In this document: positions 1 through 9,510 of the stretch, piece after piece
Numbering within the stretch: position 1 is the stretch's first letter
How the letters are laid out: each line of letters opens with the position of its first letter
NCBI GenBank assembly: GCA_963575745.1
Contig: CAUYUJ010004314.1
Span: 1-45,000, forward strand
DNA: 45,000 nucleotides
Direction: 5' to 3'
Source: Prorocentrum cordatum
Lineage: Eukaryota; Sar; Dinophyceae; Prorocentrales; Prorocentraceae
The notes under the pieces: model-generated
Seen by the model: the letters and a program-made list of their open reading frames with translations, nothing else
Told to the model about the DNA's origin: nothing
Database searches by the model: none
Translations under genes and position numbers: made by a program

Positions 1-80
1 GGTAGATTGACAGCTGGTTGACGCCCGAAGATGATCCGCCAGAAAGACCTTCCCCCCATGAGAAGGGGGGAGAGAGGGGG

Positions 81-360
81 GTAGAAGAACCCTAAACCCT
101 AAAGGGGCACTTTTGGGTGGGGGGTGGGAACGGGAACGAATAGCAGCCGACCCCCCCAACCTCTTGAAGGAGGGGGGGTCGAGCTGCTTCCGCCCAGCGA
201 GGCCCTAAACCCTAAACTGCAAGCCACGGGCGGTGCATCGTCAGAAGCCCGTGGCGTCTGGCCGAGCGCTCAGCGAGCCTGCCCATACGGCGTTCGCCGC
301 ACCGACGAAGCGGCGATAGCCGCTGAGGAGGAATTCGCACGCCGCGCGGAGCATCCCCGT
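81..360. repeat. Telomere-flanked repeat module, copy 1
   Basis: This stretch holds two short CCCTAAA runs (about 90-105 and 204-218) around a spacer. The spacer carries an inverted repeat: CGACCCCCCC at 148-157 and GGGGGGGTCG at 172-181. The sequence after the second run (about 215-300) recurs at about 2266-2350, and the spacer recurs in diverged form at 1944-2118 and 5176-5346. Bases 1-80 show nothing recognisable. No gene is supported. Confidence 0.75.
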
Positions 361-499
361 GGTGTTCTCCCAAGAAAAGGAACCCCTAACCCTCAGCCCT
401 AGCCTGCGGCCCCGCCACGGTCCGCTACATCCCCTGGGTCTCCAAACCTATGAAAATACACCATGCGGCGCTCCCTGGGTGCTCCAAACGTATGAAATT

Positions 500-583
500 A
501 CCGCATGCGGCGCTCCAAGCGCTTCCAAACGCTCCAGGCGCTCCCAAGGACTCTCCAAGCGCTCCCGGCACGCCCCCAGGTGG

Positions 584-625
<42 letters not shown>

Positions 626-1180
626 CCAAGCGCCCCCAGGCGCTCCCATGCGCTTCCAAGCTTCCCCAGGCGCTCCCGGCACGCTCCCAAGCGCTCCACG
701 GCGCTTCAGGCGCTCCCGGCACGCTCCCAAGCGCTCTCGGCACGCTCCCATGCGCTCCCAGGCGCTCCCAGGCGCTCCCAAGCGCTCCCACGCGCTCCTG
801 GGCGCTCCCGGCACGCTCCCAGGCGCGTTCCCAGGCGCGCGCTGGCTGCGCTCCCAGGCGCTCCCAGGAGCTCCCGGCACGCCCCCAGGCGCTCCCAGGC
901 GCTCGCAGGCGCTCCCAAGCGCTCCCGGCACGCTCCTGGCGCGCTCCCAGGCGTTCGCAGGCGCTCCCCAGCGTTCCCAGCGCTGCCACAACCCCGAAGC
1001 GCTCCTCAACGCTCCCCGGCGTTCCCAGGTGCTCCCAGGCGCCCAAGCATTCCCACGCGCTCTTAAGCACCCACAAGCGCTCCAAGGCGCCACGCGGCGC
1101 TCCCATGCGCTCCCGCGCGCTCTCAAGCGTGCCCAGGCGGTTCCAGAAGGTCCCGGGTTCTTTGGGGAAGCTCCATGCGC
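500..1180. repeat. 10-bp minisatellite array, copy 1
   Basis: The array is built from a 10-base unit, consensus CGCTCCCAGG, with variants such as CGCTCCCAAG and CGCTCCCGGC. Because ten is not a multiple of three and the unit has no stop, several frames stay open on both strands and give long artificial frames rich in Ser-Gln-Ala-Leu-Pro or Trp-Glu-Arg-Leu. A second array of the same unit lies at 2585-2960. Confidence 0.9.
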
Positions 1181-1943
1181 TCTCCCAGCGCTGCCAGAGG
1201 GCCCCCCCAAGGCATTCCACGGGCTCTGCCATGGAGGTGCTGCCGCAGCCATGCGCGCGCATCGTAGCAAGGGGGTGCCAGACCCACCCCCTCGCGCTCC
1301 CCCTCCAGCCGTCCGAAGCTCGCGCCGAAGGCGGCTGCGTCGATGATTGCAATCGCTTCAGCGGGGGGGGCGACCCCAAAGGCGAAACCCAAAGCCGCGG
1401 GCGAATGCAACTGCCGCGCGCGTCGCCGTCAGCGAGGAGCCCGAGGGCGCAAACACTCGCTTGAAGCGCAGGGGAACCCATAGTATTGTCACGCCAGCGC
1501 CCTTGCAGTGCTGCTTTCCAATGCCGACGGCAAATGCCAGACCCCGGTGGATCTGCTGCGCCAGCGGCAGACCAACGGCGAAGCTTCACGCCGAAGGCGC
1601 AAACGGCTGCCTCATCGACGAGGCGAGCTGGCGCGCCAGCGCCATGCACCCTGCGCGCGTGCTCGCATCGGCGCGCGTTGCTACGGCCGCGGCCGCGCGC
1701 GCTTCCCAGCATTCGCAGCCCAGTGTCACAACCCAGTGCCGAAGGCAAAGGCGGCAACGCATGGACATGCTGCGCCTGCGGCAGCCCAACGGCGAAGCTA
1801 ATCACCGCCATCGCCAACGGCTGCCTCTTCGACGGGGCGACGAGCCGAAGCGCCGCCTACGCCACGCGCCCTGCGCGCGTGCTCACGTGGATGCGCAGTG
1901 CCCCGGCCGCGTTGGCGATCGCCTGCGCGCGCCACTTCGACAG
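1181..1943. repeat. GC-rich cassette tail, copy 1
   Basis: This starts with one copy of the ~300-bp unit amplified at 2961-4610, including a slightly imperfect stem (about 1267-1295). It continues into GC-rich sequence whose first part (about 1375-1520) is repeated in diverged form at 4595-4740. Open frames here look like by-products of low stop-codon density. No gene is supported. Confidence 0.6.
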
Positions 1944-2118
1944 CCCCCCGTGATAGGGGGGTTGGGGGGAGAAACCCTAAACCCTAAAAGGCTTCACTCT
2001 GGGTGGTCTGGGGCGGGAGTGCGACTAACCGTGGCGCGCGCGGCTTGGGCAGCGATCCCCCCCAACAACCTTGAGGGGGGGGGATCGCAGCCAGGCGCGA
2101 GCTTGCGCCCAATGCAGG
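1944..2118. repeat. Telomere-flanked repeat module, copy 2
   Basis: This module is closely similar to 5176-5346. It begins with a C-run then G-run hairpin-like start, carries two CCCTAAA units, and contains a 12-bp inverted repeat (GCGATCCCCCCC at 2052-2063, GGGGGGGATCGC at 2077-2088) around an 11-17 base loop. It leads straight into the long telomeric array. Confidence 0.8.
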
Positions 2119-2265
2119 CCCTAAACCCTAAACCCTAAACCCTAAACCCAAACCCCTAAACCCTAAACCCTAAACCCTAAACCCTAAACCCTAAACCCTA
2201 AACCCTAAACCCTAAACCCTAAACCCTAAACCCTAAACCCTAAACCTTAAACCCTAAACCCTAAA
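2119..2265. repeat. Interstitial telomeric array (CCCTAAA)n
   Basis: About 21 nearly perfect CCCTAAA repeats, with one slipped unit near 2145 and one CCTTAAA variant near 2246. CCCTAAA/TTTAGGG is the plant-type telomere repeat, also used by dinoflagellates. The array is internal and in the same orientation as the short run at 5347-5390. Confidence 0.95.
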
Positions 2266-2584
2266 CTGCAAGCCACGGGCGGTGCATCGTCAGAAGCCCG
2301 TGGCGCCTGGCCGAGCGATCAGCGAGTCCGCCCATGCGCGCACGCCGCACCGACGAAGCGGCGCTAGCCGCTGAGGAGGATTCGCATCCCGCGGGTATGC
2401 ATCCCCGTGGGTGTGCATCTGAGAAGAGAAAGAACCCTTAACCCAAAGCCCAGCCGTAGGCTTCGCCACGGTTGGTGCCATCCCCTGGGGCTCCAAACTT
2501 ATGAAAATACAGTATGCAGCGCCCTTTCGGCCGTCCATGGGGCCGCAAACCATATGAAAATACAGCATGTGGCGTCCTTTCGGC
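2266..2584. repeat. Cassette leader, copy 2
   Basis: This is a diverged duplicate of about 215-499. It starts with the same sequence after the telomeric run (CTGCAAGCCACGGG) and contains the same ATGAAAATACA segment that precedes the minisatellite in copy 1. It shows that the whole cassette (telomeric run, leader, minisatellite, ~300-bp unit) is duplicated in tandem. No gene is supported. Confidence 0.75.
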
Positions 2585-2669
2585 TGGCGCGCGTCCCAGG
2601 CGCTCCCAAGCGCTCCCAGGCGCTCCCAGGCGCTCCCAAGTGCTCCCAAGCGCTCCCAGGCGCTCCCAA

Positions 2670-2705
<36 letters not shown>

Positions 2706-2960
2706 CCACGCGTTCCCAGACGCTCCCAGGCGCTCCCAAGCGTTCCCAGAGCGTTCCCAGGCGTTCGCAGGCGCTCCCGGGCGCTCCCAAGCGCTCCCAG
2801 GCGCTCCTAGGCGTCCCAGGCGTTCCCAGGCGCCCCTAGGCGCTCCCAGTCCCAAGCGCTCCCCGGCGTTCCCAAGCGCGCTTCAGACGTCCAAGCGGTC
2901 ACATGGCGCTCCCAAGTGTTTTCATGCATTCGCAAGCACTCGGCAGCGCTCCCTGGCGGC
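2585..2960. repeat. 10-bp minisatellite array, copy 2
   Basis: A second array of the CGCTCCCAGG/CGCTCCCAAG unit. It degenerates at its right edge from about 2870. As in copy 1, the array generates frames open on both strands that should not be taken as genes. Confidence 0.9.
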
Positions 2961-4610
2961 GCGTCCCCGGCGCTCCCCCGCAATGCAAGTGCTGCCGCAG
3001 CCGTGCGCGCGCATCGTAGCGAGGGGGTGCCAGACCCACCCCCTCGCGCTCCCTCTCCAGCCATGCGACATTCGCGCCGAAGGCGGCTGCGTCGACAATG
3101 CAATCGCTTCAGCGGGGCGACGCCAACGGTCCTGCCCCATGGACAACCCACGGCCCGCACTCGCGGTGCACTCTGCGTGTCCTGTCACGCTCCCAGACGC
3201 TCCCACGTGCTTCCATCCTGGGGAAACCTCGAGGCGCTCTCCCAGCCCTCCCAGAGAGCTCTCCCAAGGCATTCCAAGAGGTCTGCCATGGAGGTGCTGC
3301 AGCAGCTATGCACGCGCATCGTAGCGAGGGGGTGCCAGACCCACCCCCTCGCGCTCCCCCTTCCAGCCATGCGAAATTCGCGCCGAAGGCGGCTGCGTCG
3401 ACAATGCAATCGCTTCAGCGGGAAACGCCAACGGTCAAGCCCAACGGGCAATTCACGGCTCGCGCTCGCGGTGCACTCTGCGTGTCCTGCCGCGCTCCCA
3501 GACGCTCCCGCGTGCTTCCATCCTGGGGAAAGGTCGAGGCGCTCCCCCAGCGCTCCCAGCTCCCCCAAGGCATTCCAAGGGGTCTGCCATGGACGTGCTG
3601 CCGCAGCCATGCGCGCGCATCGTAGCGAGGGGGTGCCAGACCCACCCCCTCGCGCTCCTCCTCCCGCCTTCCGAAGCTCGCGTCGACAGCGTCTGCGTCG
3701 ATGATTGCAATCGCTTCAGCGGGGGCGACTCACGGCTCGCGCTCGCGGTGCGCTCTGCGTGTCCTGTCGCGCTCCCAGACGCCCCACGTGCTTCCATCCT
3801 GGGGAAAGGTCGAGGCGCCCCCCCAGCGCTCCCAGAGAGCTCCCCCAAGGCATTCCAAGGGGTCTGCCATGGACGTGCTGCCGCAGCCATGCGCGCGCAT
3901 CGTAGCGAGGGGGTGCCAGACTCACCCCCTCAAGCTCCCCCTTCCAGCCATGCGAAATTCGCGCCGAAGGCGGCTGCGTCGACAATGCAATCGCTTCAGC
4001 GGGAAACGCCAACGGTCAAGCCCAACGGGCAATTCACGGCTCGCGCTCGCGGTGCACTCTGCGTGTCCCCTGCCGCGCTCCCAGACGCCCCCACGTGCTT
4101 CCATCCTGGGGAAAGGTCGAGGCGCTCCCCCAGCGCTCCCAGCTCCCCCAAGGCATTCCAGGGGGTCTGCCATGGACGTGCTGCCGCAGCCATGCGCGCG
4201 CATCGTAGCGAGGGGGTGCCAGACCCACCCCCTCGCGCTCCTCCTCCCGCCTTCTGAAGCTCGCGTCGACAGCGTCTGCGTCGATGATTGCAATCGCTTC
4301 AGCGGGGGCGACGCACGGCTCGCGCTCGCGGTGCGCTCTGCGTGTCCTGTCGCGCTCCCAGACGCTCCCACGTGCTTCCATCCTGGGGAAAGGTCGAGGC
4401 GCCCCCCCAGCGCTCCCAGAGAGCTCCCCCAAGGCATTCCAGGGGGTCTGCCATGGACGTGCTGCCGCAGCCATGCGCGCGCATCGTAGCGAGGGGGTGC
4501 CAGACCCACCCCCATCGCGCTCCTCCTCCTGCCTTCCGAAGCTCGCGTCGACAGCGTCTGCGTCGATGATTGCAATCGCTTCAGCGGGGGCGACCTCAAA
4601 GCAAAACCCA
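2961..4610. repeat. ~300-bp tandem units with conserved hairpin
   Basis: Six tandem units, measured from a shared hairpin that starts at 3019, 3324, 3625, 3905, 4208 and 4489, so spacings are 305, 301, 280, 303 and 281. The hairpin is GCGAGGGGGTG, loop CCAGACC, then CACCCCCTCGC: an 11-bp perfect stem in most copies, decayed at 3905. Units also share a segment around CCATGGACGTGCTGCC. Frames across it are low-complexity and not supported as genes. Confidence 0.85.
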
Positions 4611-5175
4611 AAGCCGCGGGCGAATACAACTGCCGTGCGCGTCGCCGTCAGCGAGCAGCCCGACGGCGCGGCTACTCGCTCGAGGCCCACGGGGGCCCAT
4701 GGGATTGCCGCGCCAGCGCCCTGCAGTGCTGCTTTCCAGCGCCGAAGGCAAATGCGGACCCCTGTGGATGTGCTGCGCCAGCGGCAGCCGTCTACGACGG
4801 CGGCTGCAAGGGCAGCCAGGCCAACGGCAAAAGCCAATGCAGGAGGCCTACTGGAACCAGGGGCAGCGCTGCGTCTGCGACAGGCCAACGCCGTAACTCA
4901 AAACCTCATGCGGCGACGCCTGGCCTTGAGGCCTCTCCTGTGCCTTCTGATTGCAATGAACACCCGCAGGAGAAGAATCCGTCCTTCGGCAAAGCCATGC
5001 GCCAACTGGGAGCCAGCCGAATGCAGCTAAACCCACGGCAAAGATTGTTGGCCATGCGACGACGCTGGCTCTTGCGCCTGCGCAAAGCGCTTTGCGCGCG
5101 TACCAAGAACGCGATGCCAAAACCGCGTCGTCGTGCTCCCCGCGGAATATTCGCATTCGCACACAACACGAAAGC
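4611..5175. other. GC-rich cassette tail, copy 2; no gene seen
   Basis: The first part, through about 4740, matches 1395-1520. The rest is GC-rich sequence without a recognisable domain. Short frames occur on both strands but none has protein-like features that I can support. Confidence 0.5.
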
Positions 5176-5346
5176 CCCCCTTGATAGGGGGGTTGGGGGG
5201 AGAAACCCTAAACCCTAAAGGGCTGTACTGTGGGTGGTCTGGGGCGGGAGTGCAAGTTCAAAGTGCGCGCGGCTTGGGCAGCGATCCCCCCCAACAACCT
5301 TGATGTGGGGGGGATCGCAGCCAGCGCGCGCTTGCGCCAATGCAGG
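5176..5346. repeat. Telomere-flanked repeat module, copy 3
   Basis: This matches 1944-2118 almost along its whole length. It keeps the 12-bp inverted repeat (GCGATCCCCCCC at 5281-5292, GGGGGGGATCGC at 5307-5318) and again leads directly into CCCTAAA repeats. Confidence 0.8.
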
Positions 5347-5390
5347 CCCTAAACCCTAAACCCTAAACCCTAAACCCTAAACCCTAAACC
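5347..5390. repeat. Short interstitial telomeric array
   Basis: Six CCCTAAA units in the same orientation as the 2119-2265 array. It closes the duplicated subtelomere-like block; sequence character changes immediately to the right. Confidence 0.9.
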
Positions 5391-5412
5391 CCTAGGGCCT
5401 GATACCACTCCC

Positions 5413-5868
5413 GTGCATACACCTACTACACATGACGCCATGCCGCCGCCGCCTCGTTCTGTCCGCGGCGATGCTGCTGGAAGCCGCGCCTCTGGCGCGC
5501 TGGCAGCGATGCCCGCTGGGCGGAGCGGCGGCGCCGCCGCCGCCTCGCAGCCGAGCGGCTGGCAGCCAGCTTGCAGCAGCGCTGGCGTCCGTAGACCAGC
5601 GACGCCCCCGCGGGCCATGCGGGCGCGCACCGCCGCTGACTACGCGGCGCGGTGGCGCCAGCACCTTGAGGGCAGCCAGTGGGGCCCAAGGTATTGGAGC
5701 TACTACAGCGAGTGCTGGATGTACATCGCGGAGAACAATGACGAGTTCGTCTACATCCGCGACTTGCAGTACAATCATCGTTTCCGCAACTGGACCCCAA
5801 GGACGCCTTGGGCAACGTACATGGACCAGTTTCATTGGAGTCGATGGCCATCGTGTTTGGGCCAGTGA
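5413..5868 (+). CDS. Hypothetical protein, 151 aa
   Basis: I do not recognise this protein. Its first ~75 residues are Ala/Pro/Arg-rich and may be low-complexity. Residues ~78-150 look like real protein: rich in Trp and Tyr, with segments such as YWSYYSECWMYIAENNDE and FRNWTPRTPW. Third codon positions there are strongly G or C (my estimate by eye, above 80%), as expected for dinoflagellate coding DNA, unlike the nearby repeats. The start is the first ATG of the frame and is uncertain; the coding part could be one exon of a longer gene. No neighbour hints at a function. Confidence 0.4.
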   Translation: MHTPTTHDAMPPPPRSVRGDAAGSRASGALAAMPAGRSGGAAAASQPSGWQPACSSAGVRRPATPPRAMRARTAADYAARWRQHLEGSQWGPRYWSYYSECWMYIAENNDEFVYIRDLQYNHRFRNWTPRTPWATYMDQFHWSRWPSCLGQ

Positions 5869-6412
5869 GTTCTACATGCGTGGCAATGCCTAGTAGCGTC
5901 GGCCGCAAGGCCCACTGCTCGAGCATGCTTGGACTTTGCCTTTGAAGAGTTCGCCTCGAGCAGTAATTACACACACGAACTTTGGCCACTTCGCTACCTA
6001 TGATAAGTGGCTTCTTATATACGTCGTGGTGAAATCCGAGGCGCGCTCCTTAGGGGCGTCGCCGAGGGGAGTAACTCAGTGCAGAATGTGTTTATGTAGC
6101 TTTTCGTGTTTGTCAACGCGACGCTGATTTCATATTGACAGTTTGACTCCTCTGTGCGACAGCTTCCGTCTTGATGACGAGGAGGCGTTGAGAATGATCT
6201 GATACCCAGCTTTAGTTTGATTGCTGTTGGCAACACCTGCTGCGTCTGCGACGCAGCAGCTTTTGATGTTGTTCTAGATTGCTCAGATCCTCTTACTCCG
6301 CCGCCCTGCCCGGTCACACCAGCGGACGTGTTAAATAATTTTGCGCACGGTTGATGTGTTCGGGGCGCAGCTGAGGCGCTACATACTTTTGCGCACTGCT
6401 GCTTGCGAATCT
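5869..6412. other. No gene recognised
   Basis: This is unique-looking sequence between the hypothetical frame and the stem-loop at 6413. Base composition is more balanced than to the left. Short frames exist on both strands without recognisable motifs. Confidence 0.5.
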
Positions 6413-6530
6413 TAAGGAGTAAAAGGGTGACGGGTTCTTTCTTCCTTTTCCCGAGTCCTGCCCTTGCGGGCGGGATTCGGGGCGGGGGGTGTAAAATGAA
6501 CCCGTGTAATACCTTCATATTTACTCCTTA
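6413..6530. other. Long imperfect stem-loop
   Basis: Three nested paired blocks lie in order. TAAGGAGTAA (6413-6422) pairs with TTACTCCTTA (6521-6530). ACGGGTTC (6430-6437) pairs roughly with GAACCCGT (6498-6505). CCCGAGTCCTGCCC (6450-6463) pairs with GGGCGGGATTCGGG (6468-6481) over a TTGC loop. The inner stem is 14 bp if two G-U pairs are allowed, so an RNA fold is plausible. It sits directly before the probable 5' edge of LINE copy A. Confidence 0.6.
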
Positions 6531-6542
6531 CTCTCCTGTCCC

Positions 6543-6561
6543 CTGGCCGTTTGGGCTCAGG
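6543..6561 (+). other. Degenerate spliced-leader-like sequence
   Basis: CTGGCCGTTTGGGCTCAGG, read with the two preceding bases, agrees with the dinoflagellate spliced leader at about 16 of 21 positions. Alone this could be chance in a window this size. It gains weight because a 16-base exact match lies about 110 bases downstream. Confidence 0.35.
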
Positions 6562-6654
6562 TATTGGCATTGATCAGATTGATAATCGCACAGGAGGACA
6601 ATATCCACATCAAGGCACAGGAGAAAAATATCGCACAGGCGGACAATATCGCAC

Positions 6655-6670
6655 AGCCATTTTGGCTCAA
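6655..6670 (+). other. Dinoflagellate spliced-leader relic
   Basis: AGCCATTTTGGCTCAA is identical to 16 internal bases of the 22-base leader that dinoflagellates trans-splice onto nuclear mRNAs. The bases before it end in CAG, a splice-acceptor-like end, in keeping with the truncated relics reported for genes that arose from reverse-transcribed mRNA. It lies in the probable 5' untranslated region of LINE copy A, before ORF1. Confidence 0.7.
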
Positions 6671-7112
6671 TACGTCAGGGCTCAAGACGTCAGGGTTCGA
6701 GACGTCAGGGTTCGACGTCGGGGTTCGACGTCGAGCAGGGTCCACGTCAGGGCACGCGCGCAGGCTAGCCTCCAGCCCCCCCTCTCGTGCGGCACGTGTT
6801 TGACGTGTCGCGGGGGCTGTGTTCACATTGATTCTTTGTCCTTGCTCTCTGGGCATCAAAATATCGTGGGGGTCGCAGGAATTTCAGGATCTGTCTGGGT
6901 TGTACAAGAGACCGCTGTGGGCCGTGGGATTGAAAACGGGTTCTCAGGGTGCGTGTATTCTACCATCGGACGACAATTATTGTGACCATCTCACATCAGC
7001 TGACCTCGGTATTGATTGTGACCCACATCCTTGTGATTGGCTGAAAGATACATCAGGTATAGTGCCGCGATTAACTACGCAGGAAAAGGAAGAATAGCAG
7101 ATTGCGCTGGGA

Positions 7113-8156
7113 TTGGACATTTCCCTACCAGAAGCATTTGTTCAGCAGGAGGCGTGCGATTTCAAGAAGATTGGTCAATCAGACATCTACCGTGCCGCAC
7201 TTCACACATTACGGACGGTCACAGCTAAAAGTAAACGACGATCATCAGCAGCGATGGCAGATGACAAAACGGATGATAGCAAAATGGGTGGTAATGCTAG
7301 CAGCGAATGGTTGAGAGAAGTAAGGGCGAAAGGGGCGGGCAAAGGTTCCAGTGCTTCGAGTGGTCTGGCCGCGGCTCCTGATGCTGCTGTCCAGGCGCCT
7401 CATGTAGCTACAGCCCAAGTCCCCAGTGCTGCGAGTGGTCTGGCCGTGGCTCCTAGTGCTGCTGTCCAGGCGCCTCCATCAGCTGCACTGACGCCCGAAG
7501 AGATGTTCAGATAAATCTTGAAGGGCCAGGGCGAAGTCACGGCGACAGTCAATGAGTTCAAAGCATCAGTTGCCTCAGATTTGCACGTTATGGAGCAAAA
7601 TATTGACGAAACAACGACGGATGTTAAAACATTGTCAGAGCAGATGAAACAGGCCCAAGCAGATATCCAGGATTTGAAGAACGGAGACGCCCAATCGTGT
7701 GCGAGTGGCTCGGCTAGATATGGATCTGGCAGTGGTGCAGGATACAATTCGAATTTTGGTGCCATCATATCTTGAATTCAAAGGTTGGATATCACGCGAG
7801 GGGTGGAAAATAGGGAGACCAAACAGAGGGAGGCTATGAAACAACAAGCTTTGACCGAGAACACAACAAAATTATTGGGACTGGCCTCTTTGGACGCAAC
7901 ACGCAATGCTGCCTTTGATCATGCGAGAACTGCGGGTGAGAATACTGGGAGATACTGGCCACACACACGTGGGCGGATATATTTCAAAAAGGGAACGACG
8001 GGGGATATCATATGGCAGGTTCGGAATTGCTTTGGAAGGGAGTGCAATATGGGAAACACGGATTTGCCAGCGAATGTGAAGTTTCATGTTGAATGTGCGC
8101 CGTGGAAAACACCACATGTACAACAGGTGGGCAAATTTCAGAGCTGTTTTGCGTAA
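7113..8156 (+). pseudogene. LINE copy A ORF1 (coiled-coil, two in-frame stops)
   Basis: One frame runs 348 codons, interrupted only by TAA at 7512-7514 and TGA at 7773-7775. The N-terminal third is followed by an Ala/Pro-rich stretch with an internal duplication around SGLA(A/V)AP. Next comes a charged, heptad-like segment (about codons 136-190, EFKASVASDLHVMEQNID and onward) that suggests a coiled coil, as in many LINE ORF1 proteins. The part around RGRIYFKKGTTGDIIWQVR may begin an RNA-binding domain. Both stops could be C-to-T changes of CAA and CGA. A probable continuation is found at 9301-9495, beyond a satellite insert. The ORF1 assignment is inferred from position and architecture. Confidence 0.5.
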
Positions 8157-9300
8157 GTGAAGAAAACGACGGGAACAGTGTGCATAGGGGGGCCAGGGCC
8201 GCCAAAATCATATATCGGAGGTGAGGGGGTGAGATCGAAGTGGAACGGAGAGCCCCCCTACCGGGAAATCGATTTCGGTTTCGTGTTCGTGCGTGCCGTG
8301 CGTGCGGGCGAGGCGAAGCTGCGTGGGCGGGCGAGAGGAAAGTCTCCTGTGGCTGAGGCGCGGCCGGACCACATGATTCTCCACCGGGCGGCCGGTGGCG
8401 CGCGGTGTCCCGCCGGTGTCCCGGTGGTGTCTTCTGTGGCTGAGGCGCGGCCAGACCGAATGATTCTCCACCGGGCGGCCGGTGGCGCGCGGTGTCCCGC
8501 CGGTGTCCCGCCGGTCTCCCGTCGGTGTCCCGTCGGTGTCCCGATGATGATGATGTTGATGATGGTGATGATGGTGCTGATGATGATGATGGTGATGATG
8601 ATAACGATAGAGAGACCGAATGTGATATCGATAGTGAGACCGAATGTGAGATCGATTGTAAGATCGATTGTGATATTGATCGTGAAATCGATAGTGAGAC
8701 CGAAAGTGAGATTGATTGTGAGATCGATTGGGATCGATAGTGAGATCGATTGTGAGATCGATTGTGATACCGATAATGAGATCGATAGTGAGACCGAATG
8801 TGGGATCGATAGTGAGATCGATAGTGAGATCGATAGTGAGATCGATAGTGAGAGCGATAGTGAGACCGAATGTGAGATCGATGGTTAGATCGATAGTGAT
8901 ATCGATAGTGAGATCGATAGTGAGACCGAATGTGAGATCGATAGTGGAATCGATAGTGAGACCGTTTGTGAGATCGATTGTGAGATCGATTGTGATATCG
9001 ATAATGAGATCGACAGTGAGACCGAATGTGATATCGATTGTGAGATCGATAGTGAAGATTGATAGTGAGATCGATAGTCAGACCGAATGTGAGATCGATT
9101 GTGAGATCGATAGTGATATCGATAGTGAGATCGATAGTGAGACCGAATGTGAGATCGATAGGGAAATCGATAGTGAGACCGAATGGGAGATCGATAGTGA
9201 GATCGATAGTGAGACCGAGTTTGAGATCGATAGTGAGATCGATAGTGATATCGAGAGTGAGACCGATCGAGTGCGACGTTGGTCCCTCCCCCCCCCTCAC
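8157..9300. repeat. Composite tandem-repeat block inside ORF1
   Basis: It begins with GC-rich sequence holding a direct duplication of period 87 (anchors at 8351 and 8438) and a short tandem of GGTGTCCCGCC type. Next are GATGAT-type trinucleotides (about 8543-8605), then a long 12-bp satellite, consensus GATCGATAGTGA, with GACCGAATGTGA variants (about 8620-9265). As 12 is a multiple of three, the array keeps long frames open on both strands (Ile-Asp-Ser-Glu repeats on +). These are not genes. Confidence 0.85.
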
Positions 9301-9495
9301 CTCCTTATCACCCGAAGGGTGGTCGTATATGTATGGTTCGTACAAAACCCACAAACAGATCCCGACACAAGAGTGTTGATTGCTGAATGGGGTGTGCAGA
9401 GTGGGTGGGCGCTTCGCACCAAAAATTCGAGGAGGGTGGAGCCTGAGGTGGATCGAGATGCGCTGCTCACAAAGCTCAGACAAATAAACAGTTGA
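9301..9495 (+). pseudogene. Probable ORF1 C-terminal fragment of LINE copy A
   Basis: After the satellite, the frame reads a normal-looking protein from about 9318, including DTRVLIAEWGVQSGWALRTK, and ends at TGA 9493-9495, about 25 bases before the endonuclease begins. It is in a different frame from 7113-8156. Its position directly before ORF2 supports it as the ORF1 end, displaced by the satellite. This is an inference; I see no catalytic motif. Confidence 0.4.
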
Positions 9496-9510
9496 CGGTG
9501 CCAACCTGCC

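Noticed and set aside
425-1270. Long frames on both strands across the 10-bp minisatellite
   Set aside because: The 10-base unit lacks stops in any frame, so open frames are automatic and the products are simple repeats.
2961-4610. A CRISPR-like array, because of regular repeats with hairpins
   Set aside because: Units are ~300 bp with similar, not unique, spacers; there are no cas genes and the sequence is eukaryotic.
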